A stretch of DNA of 6,176 bases. It comes from Candidatus Aciduliprofundum sp. JdFR-45 (lineage in GTDB: Archaea; Thermoplasmatota; Thermoplasmata; Thermoplasmatales; JdFR-45). Positions 1 to 6,176 of this stretch are shown here, in pieces. The notes below the pieces were generated by a model. That model was not told the origin of the DNA, did not search any database, and saw only the letters and a program-made list of their open reading frames with translations. The DNA lies in assembly GCA_002011395.1 (NCBI GenBank), contig MTNG01000028.1, positions 1 through 6,176 of the forward strand, read 5' to 3'. How positions within the stretch are numbered: the stretch's first letter is position 1; every line of letters starts with the position of its first letter. The translations under genes were made by a program, and so were the position numbers.

Positions 1-864
1 GAGACGGCGAGGACCATCAACCGTAACCTGGCCATAGTGGCCGAGGAGTTCGGCATAGGACTCGGCGTCGGCAGTCAGAGGGCCGCCATAGAGAACCCGG
101 ACCTGGAGGACACATACTCTGTGGTGAAGGAATACGAAATCCCCCTGAGGATAGGCAACCTCGGTGCGCCACAGTTCGTGGCACAGGGCGACGCTGAGCC
201 CTATGGGGAGGCGGAGGTGGAGAGGGCCATGGAGATGATAGACGCCCACGCGCTCGCGATACACTTCAACTACCTGCAGGAGATCATCCAGCCGGAGGGG
301 GACCACCGCGCGGGGGACCTTGAGGCGGCGCTGAGAAAGGTCGCCCGGAGATACCCCCTGATAGCGAAGGAGACGGGCGCCGGATTTGACGCCGAATCCG
401 CCTTCAGGGTCCGCGCGATGGGGTTCAGGGCCATAGACGTGGCCGGCGCGGGCGGGACGAGCTTCGCGGCCGTGGAGTACTACCGCGCGAGGGCATGCGG
501 CGATGTCCTCAGAGAACGGCTCGGTGAGATATTCAGGGAGTGGGGCATACCCGCCCCCGTGTCCCTCACGCTCTCGCGGGCAGTCGGGCTGGACATCATC
601 GCCTCGGGCGGCATAAGGCACGGCCTGGACGTGGCCCGCGCGCTTGTCCTCGGCGCCCATGCGGGTGGACTGGCGAGGGCGCTCCTGCCCGCGGCCGTGA
701 AGGACGTGGATGCGCTGAGGGCGGAGATGGAGGCAATCATCGCCTCCCTTAGGGCCGCCGTGTTCCTCTCGGGTGCTGGCAGCGTTGAGGAGCTGAGGAA
801 GATGGGGGCCAAGGGCCGGTACGTAATCACCGGAAAGCTCAGGGAGTGGATGGAGCAGGTGTGA
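1..864 (+). CDS. fni: Type 2 isopentenyl-diphosphate delta-isomerase, 5'-truncated by window edge
   Basis: FMN-dependent enzyme that interconverts isopentenyl and dimethylallyl diphosphate in the cytoplasm, supplying the starter unit for archaeal isoprenoid lipids. The reading frame is open from base 1 and ends in TGA at 862-864, giving 287 visible residues; the family is about 350-370 long, so roughly 70-80 N-terminal residues lie off the left edge. A GTG at 37 is not the start, because the 12 codons before it (ETARTINRNLAI) match the conserved family segment after the GMTGG motif. Numbering from base 1, visible motifs are GVGSQRAA (22-29), HFNYLQE (88-94), which contains the His, Asn, catalytic Gln and Mg-binding Glu known from the Sulfolobus enzyme, QPEGD (97-101), KETG (123-126), DVAGAGGTS (146-154) and the FMN phosphate-binding SGGIRHG (202-208). 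It is followed after 3 bases by the ZPR1-like gene. The family assignment is very secure. Confidence 0.96.
   Translation, partial: ETARTINRNLAIVAEEFGIGLGVGSQRAAIENPDLEDTYSVVKEYEIPLRIGNLGAPQFVAQGDAEPYGEAEVERAMEMIDAHALAIHFNYLQEIIQPEGDHRAGDLEAALRKVARRYPLIAKETGAGFDAESAFRVRAMGFRAIDVAGAGGTSFAAVEYYRARACGDVLRERLGEIFREWGIPAPVSLTLSRAVGLDIIASGGIRHGLDVARALVLGAHAGGLARALLPAAVKDVDALRAEMEAIIASLRAAVFLSGAGSVEELRKMGAKGRYVITGKLREWMEQV
857..861 (+). promoter_or_regulatory. Ribosome binding site of the ZPR1-like gene
   Basis: AGGTG lies six bases before the ATG at 868 and sits inside the last codons of fni. This spacing supports 868 as the start. Its position inside the upstream gene suggests that both genes are read from one transcript. 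Confidence 0.6.
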
Positions 865-867
865 GGT

Positions 868-1464
868 ATGGAGGAAGGGAGCACCATACAGCAGGTGCGG
901 GAGACCATTCTGGATGCGCCCTGTCCGGGCTGCGGGCATCGCCCCCTGAAGTACCTCATCGTGGACCTGGACCTGCCCTACTTCGGCGACGCACTCCAGA
1001 CAACGATACTGTGCGAGGAGTGCGGGTTCAAGCATGCCGATGTGCTCATACTGAGCCAGAGGGAGCCCGTTCACTACGAGATGCGCATCAGCGGAGAGGA
1101 GGACCTGTCCGTGAGGGTCGTGCGCTCCTCCTCGGGCACCATCAGGATTCCCGAGGTAGGGATGGAGATGGAGCCGGGGCCCCTCTCGGAGGCGTTCGTG
1201 TCCAACGTGGAAGGCGTCCTCATGCGATTCGTGGACATACTCAGCTTCCTCCAGCGCACATCTGAGTCGGAGGCGGAGCGGGAGCGCATCATGGAGATAT
1301 TCCGCTTCATAGGGCTGGTGCGAAGCGGGAAGAGAAGTGCCACGCTCGTGCTGGAGGACCCGCTGGGCAACAGCGCCATCCTCAGCGATAAGGCCACGAA
1401 GAGACGGCTGAGCGAAGAGGAGATAAAAAACCTCAAAACCGGTATACTCATACTCGAAAAGTGA
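868..1464 (+). CDS. ZPR1-type zinc finger domain protein (archaeal one-domain form)
   Basis: A 198-residue soluble protein. A four-cysteine zinc site is formed by CPGC (C19, C22) and CEEC (C49, C52), with the ZPR1-typical LPYF (36-39) between the pairs. Then follows the beta-rich half of the ZPR1 module: the segment RVVRSSSGTIRIPEVGMEME (83-102) and PGPLSEAFVSNVEGVL (103-118), matching the family pattern of an Ile-Pro-Glu strand and a VEG(L/V)L helix. The remaining 80 residues are charged and probably helical. Eukaryotic ZPR1 has two such modules and binds eEF1A; archaeal members have one, and their role is not established, so any link to aEF1A is inference. The start at 868 follows fni by 3 bases and has AGGTG at the right distance. 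The stop TGA is only 10 bases from the stop of the convergent atpB. No signal peptide or membrane segment is seen. Confidence 0.9.
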   Translation: MEEGSTIQQVRETILDAPCPGCGHRPLKYLIVDLDLPYFGDALQTTILCEECGFKHADVLILSQREPVHYEMRISGEEDLSVRVVRSSSGTIRIPEVGMEMEPGPLSEAFVSNVEGVLMRFVDILSFLQRTSESEAERERIMEIFRFIGLVRSGKRSATLVLEDPLGNSAILSDKATKRRLSEEEIKNLKTGILILEK

Positions 1465-1468
1465 AAAA
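1425..1468 (-). terminator. Probable oligo-T termination region of the atp operon
   Basis: Read on the minus strand, the 50 bases after the atpB stop contain runs T5 (1468-1464), T4 (1460-1457), T4 (1438-1435) and T6 (1430-1425), which stand out in this GC-rich window. Archaeal RNA polymerase is known to stop at such U-rich tracts without a hairpin, and I see no clear hairpin here. The whole region except its first bases lies antisense to the 3' end of the ZPR1-like gene, where the runs encode Lys and other codons, so the A-richness may partly reflect coding. I found no equivalent T-rich signal on the plus strand just after the ZPR1-like gene. Confidence 0.45.
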
Positions 1469-1474
1469 GAGGGG

Positions 1475-2857
1475 TCAGGAGGCCTTTGGCAGATACTTCT
1501 CTATGTGCTCCTTGTCTATCTTCTTCAGCATGCTCCTGGGCAGTATGGACAGCAGCTCCCAGCCGATGGTGAGCGTCTCCTCTATGCTCCTGTCCTCGTC
1601 CCTGCCCTGGGCGATGAAGCGCCTCTCAAACTCGTCCGCGAATTTAAGCACGAGGCGGTCCTCCTCTGTAAGGGCCTCCTCGCCCACCACGGCCACCAGG
1701 TCCCTCAACCGCAGACCGTCCGCGTATGCCGCGTAGAGCTGGTTCGCCACGCCCGCATGGTCCTCTCTCGTCCTTCCCTTGCCTATTCCCTCCTTCATCA
1801 GGCGCGAGAGCGACGGGAGCGGGTTTATGGGTGGGTATATGCCGCGGCGGTGCAGTTCCCTGGACAGCACTATCTGGCCCTCGGTGATGTACCCGGTGAG
1901 GTCCGGGATGGGATGGGTTTTGTCGTCGTCCGGCATGGTCAGGATGGGTATCTGCGTTATGCTTCCCTTCTTGCCTATGATTCTTCCGGCCCTCTCGTAG
2001 ATGGTTGCGAGGTCTGTGTACATGTATCCGGGGTATCCCCTCCTGCCGGGGACCTCTTCCCTCGCCGCGGATATCTCCCTGAGGGCCTCGCAGTAGTTCG
2101 TCATGTCGGTGAGTATGACCAGCACGTGCATGTCCTTTTCAAAGGCCAGATACTCCGCCACCGTCAGCCCCATCCTGGGGATGATTATGCGCTCTATGGC
2201 CGGGTCGTTGGCCAGGTTGAGGAAGAGCACGGCCCTCTCCAGGGCGCCGGTCTTCTCAAACTCCTTCACGAAGAAGTTCGCCTCTTCGGCGGTGATACCC
2301 ATCGCGACGAAGATGACGGCGAACTTCTCGCCCTCGCCGCGCACCTTCGCCTGTCTGGCTATCTGCGCCGCAATCTCGTTGTGGGGCAGACCGTTTCCGG
2401 AGAAGATGGGAAGTTTCTGACCCCTCACGAGGGTGTTCATCCCGTCTATGGTGGATATGCCCGTCTGAATGAACTCCCTGGGATACTCGCGGGCGGATGG
2501 GTTGATGGGATACCCGTTGATGTCAAGCATCTTCTCGGGGATGATGTCCGGACCGCCGTCTATTGGGCGACCCGTGCCGTCGAACACGCGGCCGAGCATG
2601 TCCAGAGATACGCCTATCTTCAGCGTCTCCCCGAGGAAGACCACGGAGGTGTCCTTCGTGTCCAGCCCCTGCGTGCCCTCGAAGACCTGAACAATGGCCA
2701 CGTTCTCCCTCGCCTCCAGCACCTGTCCGAGCCTCTCCCTGCCGTCCGGACCGATGATCTTGACGACCTCTCCATAGGCCACGTCGCGGACCTTCTCCAC
2801 CACGAGGAGAGGCCCCGAGATCTCGGCTATGCTCCTGTACTCAACGTTCTTCGCCAT
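1475..2857 (-). CDS. atpB: A-type ATP synthase subunit B
   Basis: Non-catalytic nucleotide-binding subunit that alternates with AtpA in the A3B3 head of the A1Ao ATP synthase on the cytoplasmic side of the membrane. The protein has 460 residues, full length for the family. The N-terminal beta-barrel covers about 7-75. The central domain has the degenerate P-loop SGNGLPHNE (153-161), which lacks the Lys-Thr of a Walker A motif, as expected for B. Further family blocks are MGITAEEANFF (186-196), LTDMTNYCEALREISAAREE (249-268), GYPGYMYTDLATIYERAG (274-291) and the alpha/beta signature PPINPLPSLS (342-351). The C-terminal end KKIDKEHIEKYLPK is typical of archaeal B. ATG at 2857 begins one base after the atpA stop and has a strong ribosome binding site. 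It is the last gene of the string; atpD, usually next, is absent. No frameshift or intein is seen. Confidence 0.98.
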   Translation of the reverse strand: MAKNVEYRSIAEISGPLLVVEKVRDVAYGEVVKIIGPDGRERLGQVLEARENVAIVQVFEGTQGLDTKDTSVVFLGETLKIGVSLDMLGRVFDGTGRPIDGGPDIIPEKMLDINGYPINPSAREYPREFIQTGISTIDGMNTLVRGQKLPIFSGNGLPHNEIAAQIARQAKVRGEGEKFAVIFVAMGITAEEANFFVKEFEKTGALERAVLFLNLANDPAIERIIIPRMGLTVAEYLAFEKDMHVLVILTDMTNYCEALREISAAREEVPGRRGYPGYMYTDLATIYERAGRIIGKKGSITQIPILTMPDDDKTHPIPDLTGYITEGQIVLSRELHRRGIYPPINPLPSLSRLMKEGIGKGRTREDHAGVANQLYAAYADGLRLRDLVAVVGEEALTEEDRLVLKFADEFERRFIAQGRDEDRSIEETLTIGWELLSILPRSMLKKIDKEHIEKYLPKAS

Positions 2858-2858
2858 C

Positions 2859-4625
2859 TCACGACACCTCCTGTATGAGGGCGTTGATCTCCTCCTCTAT
2901 CTTCCTCTCAATCTTATCGAACTCCGCCTCGTACTCCTCGTTCGGTATCCTTCCCATGTAGGCGATGTCGTCCTTCACCTGGAGGCGCCTCAACCTGCTT
3001 ATGGGCACGCCGTGCTCAATCGCGTTCAGCATGTGCCTGTAAAGTTTCAGTATGATCTTCAGCATCCTGTACTGCTTCTTCGGCGGGCAGAAGGTGTCCA
3101 CATCGTGGAACGCATTCTGCTGAAGGAAGTCCTCCCTGAGCGAGCGCGCCACCTCCAGGAGCGCCTGCTCCCTCGCAGGGAGGGCGTCGGGGCCGACGAG
3201 TTGCACTATCTCCTGCAACTCCGCCTCCCTCTGGAGGATGGCCATGGCCTCCCTCCTCGCCTCGTACCAGTCCGGGGCGACGTTCTCAGTCCACCAGCCC
3301 TTGACGGATTCAAGATACAGCGAGTACGACCTCAGCCAGTTTATGGACGGGAAGTGCCTCCTGTTCGCGAGGTCGGCGTCCAGCGCCCAGAAAACCTTCA
3401 CTATGCGGAGCGTGTTCTGCGTCACCGGCTCCGAGAGGTCACCGCCGGGCGGTGAGACCGCGCCGACGACAGTCACGGAGCCCTTCCTCGGCTCCGATGC
3501 GAGGACCTCCACGTATCCCGCCCTCTCGTAGAACTCCGCAAGGCGCGATGCCAGATAGGCGGGATAGCCCTCCTCGCCGGGCATCTCCTCCAGACGACCG
3601 GATATCTCCCTCATGGCCTCCGCCCAGCGGGAGGTGGAATCAGCCATGAGCGCCACATCGTATCCCATATCGCGGTAGTACTCCGCTATCGTTATGCCCG
3701 TGTAAACGCTCGCCTCGCGGGCGGCCACGGGCATGTTGGACGTGTTGGCTATGAGCACCGTCCTGTTCATAAGGGGCTCGCCCGTCTTGGGGTCCACGAG
3801 CTTCGGGAAGTCCTCCAGCACCTCAGTCATCTCGTTGCCCCTCTCGCCACAGCCGACGTAGACCACTATGTCCGCATCGCTCCACTTCGCCAGCTGATGC
3901 TGCGTGACCGTCTTTCCGGTCCCGAAGCCGCCGGGAATGGCCGCAGCACCACCCTTGGCGATGGGGAACAGCGTGTCCAGTATCCTTTGTCCCGTCACGA
4001 GGGGCACCGTGGGATCAAACTTATTCCTGAAGGGTCTGCGTCGCCTCACGGGCCACCAGTGATACATGTAGAGGTCCTTCTCGCCGCCCTCCGTCTGGAC
4101 CTTCGCTATGGGGTCCTTGAGCGTGTAAACGCCCTCGGGGGCTATCCACGTGATTTTACCACGAATGTCGGGGGGAACGAGTATCCTGTGCTCAACTATC
4201 CTCGTCTCGGGGACTGTGCCGAGCACGTCCCCCGGACCCACGGCATCGCCCTCCCTGACGCGGGGGGTGAACTCCCACTTCGCGTTGAAATCAAGGGGTG
4301 GAACCTCTATCCCGCGGGCTATGAAATCCCCCGATATCTCCTTGATGTGCGGAAGCGGGCGCTGAATCCCGTCGTATATCTGCCCTATCAGGCCGGGGCC
4401 CAGTGCAACCGAGAGCGGCATGCCGGTCCTCTTAACGGGCTCGCCGGGCCGGACGCCCATTGTCTCCTCGTAGACCTGCACGGTGGCCCTGTCTCCCTCA
4501 AGTCGGATTATCTCGCCGATGAGGCCCTCTTCGCCGACCCTGACCACCTCGTACATTCCGGCGCCTGCCATGTTCTCGGCAACGACCACCGGACCGGCTA
4601 TCTTTATTATCCTGCCGTCTTCCAT
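2859..4625 (-). CDS. atpA: A-type ATP synthase catalytic subunit A
   Basis: Catalytic subunit of the A1Ao ATP synthase, making or hydrolysing ATP in the A3B3 head. I prefer the ATG at 4625 (588 residues, MEDGRIIKIAGPVV), because AGGTGA ends five bases before it; a GTG at 4634 would add three residues (MKE) but would lie within that site. Domains in order: N-terminal barrel (about 3-70), the non-homologous insert unique to A/V-type A subunits (about 112-185), the nucleotide-binding domain with P-loop GGFGTGKT (232-239, K238), GCGERGNEM (258-266) carrying the catalytic Glu261, LMADSTSRWAEA (326-337) with the Walker B Asp329, GAVSPPGGDLSEP (388-400) and the signature PSINWLRSYS (426-435), then a helical C-terminal domain with LQEIVQLVGPDAL (470-482) and REDFLQQNAF (497-506). 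No intein interrupts the P-loop, unlike Thermoplasma and Pyrococcus homologues. Its P-loop differs from the common GPFGSGKT. Confidence 0.98.
   Translation of the reverse strand: MEDGRIIKIAGPVVVAENMAGAGMYEVVRVGEEGLIGEIIRLEGDRATVQVYEETMGVRPGEPVKRTGMPLSVALGPGLIGQIYDGIQRPLPHIKEISGDFIARGIEVPPLDFNAKWEFTPRVREGDAVGPGDVLGTVPETRIVEHRILVPPDIRGKITWIAPEGVYTLKDPIAKVQTEGGEKDLYMYHWWPVRRRRPFRNKFDPTVPLVTGQRILDTLFPIAKGGAAAIPGGFGTGKTVTQHQLAKWSDADIVVYVGCGERGNEMTEVLEDFPKLVDPKTGEPLMNRTVLIANTSNMPVAAREASVYTGITIAEYYRDMGYDVALMADSTSRWAEAMREISGRLEEMPGEEGYPAYLASRLAEFYERAGYVEVLASEPRKGSVTVVGAVSPPGGDLSEPVTQNTLRIVKVFWALDADLANRRHFPSINWLRSYSLYLESVKGWWTENVAPDWYEARREAMAILQREAELQEIVQLVGPDALPAREQALLEVARSLREDFLQQNAFHDVDTFCPPKKQYRMLKIILKLYRHMLNAIEHGVPISRLRRLQVKDDIAYMGRIPNEEYEAEFDKIERKIEEEINALIQEVS
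2865..2871 (-). promoter_or_regulatory. Strong ribosome binding site of atpB
   Basis: GGAGGTG (minus strand) lies seven bases before the atpB ATG and inside the last codons of atpA. It is the best Shine-Dalgarno match among the junctions here, which would suit high and balanced output of B relative to A. It fixes the atpB start. Confidence 0.8.
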
Positions 4626-4630
4626 CTCTT

Positions 4631-4636
4631 TCACCT
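4631..4636 (-). promoter_or_regulatory. Ribosome binding site deciding the atpA start
   Basis: AGGTGA on the minus strand begins with the last base of the atpF stop codon and is followed by five bases and the ATG at 4625. This favours 4625 over the in-frame GTG at 4634, which lies inside the site itself. Confidence 0.65.
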
Positions 4637-4953
4637 CACTTCATGATATCCACGCCGAGCGCTCTCCTTACCATATCTCGTATGGGGTCCTTCCTCTCGC
4701 CCCTCGGAACCCGCGGTGGCACCTGTATCACCACGGGGTAGGGGCCCTTCTCCCTCTTCCACTCCTTCAACTCCTCCTCAATCATATCGGCAACGTTATC
4801 CGTGATTATAACCACCCCTATGCCGGGGCTGTCGCGAACCCACTGGAGGTACTTCCGCGCGCTGGCCGGATTGTCCGCCGCAAACACATGCCGCACTCCG
4901 CTGAGGGCGAACCCAATGGCGGAATCGCCGTCTGCAATCACCGCAATCTTCAT
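4636..4953 (-). CDS. atpF: A-type ATP synthase subunit F
   Basis: Small central-stalk subunit that sits with subunit D in the rotor shaft of the A1 head. It has 105 residues, normal for the family. The N-terminal MKIAVIADGDSAIGFALSGV (1-20) forms the first strand and helix of the Rossmann-like fold, followed by VVIITDNVADMIEEEL (47-62), the segment PVVIQVPPRVPRGERKDPIR (73-92) and the typical end MVRRALGVDI (94-103). The frame is open upstream to 5064, but that stretch lies inside atpC in another frame and has no family match, so ATG 4953 is chosen. The ATG overlaps the atpC stop as ATGA, and GGTGGTGG precedes it by four bases, both pointing to coupled translation. Its partner gene atpD is not in the window. 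Confidence 0.95.
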   Translation of the reverse strand: MKIAVIADGDSAIGFALSGVRHVFAADNPASARKYLQWVRDSPGIGVVIITDNVADMIEEELKEWKREKGPYPVVIQVPPRVPRGERKDPIRDMVRRALGVDIMK

Positions 4954-6056
4954 TCTACCACCACCAGCGCATCCCTGACGAACTCCTTTCGCACGTTCTT
5001 CATCACGCCCAGGAGAAGGGCGCGTATGTTGCGCGCCTCGTACTCCTTGGCCAGCGGGAACCACACTGTGGGTCCGGCGCTGGAGTAGTAAGTCCTGGCG
5101 ATTTCCTCGGCGCGCTTCAGCATGTACCTCTCCAGGGCCCTCTCAACGTCCTTGACGGTGCGGAGGTCCCGTATCTCCTGATAATAACTGGTTCCCTCCA
5201 GCTGGGCTATGGCCTCCTCTATACTCCGCGCCTCCATCATCTGCTTGAGCTTCCAGAGGGGCACCTCGTAGCCGCCCTCCACCAGAAGTTCCTCAACGTT
5301 CTCAATCTCCATATTCTTCGCGCGGAGCATGCTCGTTACGTTGTGCACGTCTATCATCATACCAACGAATGCTGACACAGCGGGCTTCACCGTTTCATCC
5401 ACGAGGCGAACCGACTCCATCAGCTTCTCAAGAACCACCTTATCCATTGCCGTGTCCACGCTCACGAGGTTCTCGGTGGCGCTCCACGTCTTGAGGGGCA
5501 CATCTCCAAAGGGCGTGGCGTCCAGCACCGCGAGCGCCTCCTCCACCGTGGCCGCGTCCACCATCTGCCGCAGTACCTCAGGGGTTATGAACCTCACGGG
5601 ATACACCTTCTTCTCTATATCGTAGGGCCTCTCTCCCGCGTACTTCGCCTTGATGACTCTCGTGGCGACCCTGTTGTCAAACCTGAGCATATAGGCATCC
5701 GCAAATGGGCGCACGGCCTCGGGGAGCGACGAGAAGGCGGTGGATATGATCTCCACCATCTTCCTCTCTATCTCGGTCTCCATCGCTTCCAGCCCCATCC
5801 CCTCCACGTCCTTCAGGTCGTAGCCCGAGGTGCGTATCTCCGACAGTATCTCCGAGAGACTTCCCAGTTCAAGCAGCCGCTCTACCTCCTCCCTTCTCGT
5901 GAAGCGCGCACCGATGGCCACGAGGCGCGTGTTCGGGCCCATAAAGGACGCTATGGTGAGTATCAGGCGCAGGTAGCCCATGAAGAGCACTACCGCTATC
6001 AGTATCGCGAGGAACGTCACCGAGAGGGCCACGAGCACTATCGTCCACGCGTCCAT
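4950..6056 (-). CDS. atpC: A-type ATP synthase subunit C with N-terminal membrane segment
   Basis: Subunit C (the homologue of eukaryotic V-ATPase subunit d) is the funnel that joins the membrane rotor ring to the central stalk. With ATG 6056 it has 368 residues; a GTG at 6062, overlapping the atpE stop as GTGA, would add Met-Ser. GAGGT lies nine bases before the ATG and three before the GTG, so ATG is preferred, not proven. Residues 5-27 are an unbroken hydrophobic stretch (TIVLVALSVTFLAILIAVVLF), then GYLRLILTIASF, then the family segment NTRLVAIGARFTRREEVERL (42-61), matching the usual NARVRAM region near the N-terminus of soluble homologues. Three helical repeats follow, with family marks such as MIDVHNVTSMLRAKN (235-249) and FPLAKEYEARNIRALLLG (333-350). 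The membrane segment precedes the normal start of the fold, so it looks like an added anchor. The gene overlaps atpF by four bases. Confidence 0.94.
   Translation of the reverse strand: MDAWTIVLVALSVTFLAILIAVVLFMGYLRLILTIASFMGPNTRLVAIGARFTRREEVERLLELGSLSEILSEIRTSGYDLKDVEGMGLEAMETEIERKMVEIISTAFSSLPEAVRPFADAYMLRFDNRVATRVIKAKYAGERPYDIEKKVYPVRFITPEVLRQMVDAATVEEALAVLDATPFGDVPLKTWSATENLVSVDTAMDKVVLEKLMESVRLVDETVKPAVSAFVGMMIDVHNVTSMLRAKNMEIENVEELLVEGGYEVPLWKLKQMMEARSIEEAIAQLEGTSYYQEIRDLRTVKDVERALERYMLKRAEEIARTYYSSAGPTVWFPLAKEYEARNIRALLLGVMKNVRKEFVRDALVVVE
4958..4965 (-). promoter_or_regulatory. Ribosome binding site of atpF
   Basis: GGTGGTGG on the minus strand lies four bases before the atpF ATG and encodes the Val-Val-Val end of AtpC. 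It holds repeated GGTG cores at usable distances. The evidence is moderate because the same bases are constrained by coding. Confidence 0.45.
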
Positions 6057-6058
6057 AC

Positions 6059-6176
6059 TCACTCTACCTCGAAGAGTTTCCGGGCGAGTTCCGCCCTGAC
6101 GCGGCTCCAGGTGCGGTCCATCACGTCCTCAAACGTGTAGCGAAGTATAACATTGCCCGTCGGGTCGGTGAATATC
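6059..6176 (-). CDS. atpE: A-type ATP synthase subunit E, C-terminal end only
   Basis: Only the last 38 codons are visible; the gene runs off the right edge. Subunit E pairs with H in the peripheral stalks that hold the A3B3 head to the membrane stator. The visible end reads IFTDPTGNVILRYTFEDVMD and then RTWSRVRAELARKLFEVE. It resembles the family C-terminus, in which a Thr-Phe-Glu motif is followed by a helix with Arg/Leu repeats and a final (A)xxLF. The stop TGA at 6061-6059 lies two bases before the atpC ATG at 6056, or overlaps the alternative GTG. The identity rests on this short tail plus the fixed archaeal order E-C-F-A-B; the tail alone would be weak. Confidence 0.86.
   Translation of the reverse strand, partial: IFTDPTGNVILRYTFEDVMDRTWSRVRAELARKLFEVE

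Noticed and set aside
37..39. GTG as the start of a complete 275-residue Fni.
   Set aside because: Conserved family residues continue in frame before it to base 1, and the protein would lack the N-terminal part of the barrel.
480..959. A 159-codon minus-strand frame across the fni and ZPR1-like junction.
   Set aside because: It is opposite two recognisable genes, and its Ser/Ala/Arg-rich product is typical of a shadow frame.
153..1474. A search by eye for tRNA, riboswitch, CRISPR or inverted-repeat mobile elements throughout the window.
   Set aside because: Almost every base is inside a recognisable gene and no such pattern was seen there or in the few intergenic bases.
1505..2878. A 457-codon plus-strand open frame covering almost all of atpB in antisense.
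   Set aside because: It mirrors a highly conserved gene, its predicted protein is rich in His, Arg and Leu with no recognisable domain, and such long antisense frames are a common by-product of GC-rich codon use.
2829..3455. Plus-strand frames of about 200-250 codons antisense to atpA (also 3897-4646).
   Set aside because: They lie wholly or almost wholly opposite conserved atpA codons, have no visible domain, and show the composition of a shadow frame.
4954..5064. A 37-residue N-terminal extension of AtpF starting upstream at 5064.
   Set aside because: It is the atpC coding region read in another frame; the known family start MKIAV lies at 4953 with an ATGA overlap and a nearby ribosome binding site.
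4483..5088. A 201-codon plus-strand frame running across atpA, atpF and atpC in antisense.
   Set aside because: It crosses three well-supported gene junctions on the other strand and shows no family signal.

Overview
The window is a dense, GC-rich stretch of archaeal chromosome (probably about 60% GC by eye) with no long non-coding region. It holds two convergent gene blocks that meet tail to tail at about 1465-1474. The archaeal assignment rests on three things: an A-type (A1Ao) ATP synthase gene string in the order E-C-F-A-B, a stand-alone one-domain ZPR1-type zinc finger protein, and a type 2 (flavin-dependent) isopentenyl diphosphate isomerase. Heavy use of AGG for Arg and ATA for Ile and the short GGTG/GGAGGTG ribosome binding sites agree with this. 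A euryarchaeal lineage such as a GC-rich member of Thermoplasmatota is plausible, but this is inference and the window alone cannot settle it.

Left block, plus strand (1-1464). The 3' three quarters of fni, cut by the left edge, is followed after 3 bases by a ZPR1-family gene. The two are probably co-transcribed. Fni interconverts IPP and DMAPP for archaeal ether-lipid synthesis. The ZPR1-like protein has no role proven here; its eukaryotic relative works with translation factor eEF1A.

Right block, minus strand (6176 down to 1475). This is the distal part of an A-type ATP synthase operon: the last 38 codons of atpE (peripheral stalk), then atpC (socket linking rotor ring to central stalk), atpF (central stalk), atpA (catalytic) and atpB (nucleotide-binding, non-catalytic). 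Every junction is a short overlap or a gap of a few bases, with Shine-Dalgarno-like sites inside the preceding gene, so translation is probably coupled. The membrane genes (H, I, K) would be expected beyond the right edge.

The points most worth a second look are: atpD, which normally follows atpB in archaea, is absent, and the operon ends against the ZPR1 gene; AtpC carries a strongly hydrophobic N-terminal segment that looks like a membrane anchor; AtpA has a GGFGTGKT P-loop instead of the well-studied GPFGSGKT and has no intein there; and the probable oligo-T termination region of the atp operon lies inside the 3' end of the opposing ZPR1 gene. I did not see any RNA gene, mobile element, CRISPR array, or wholly new system in this window.
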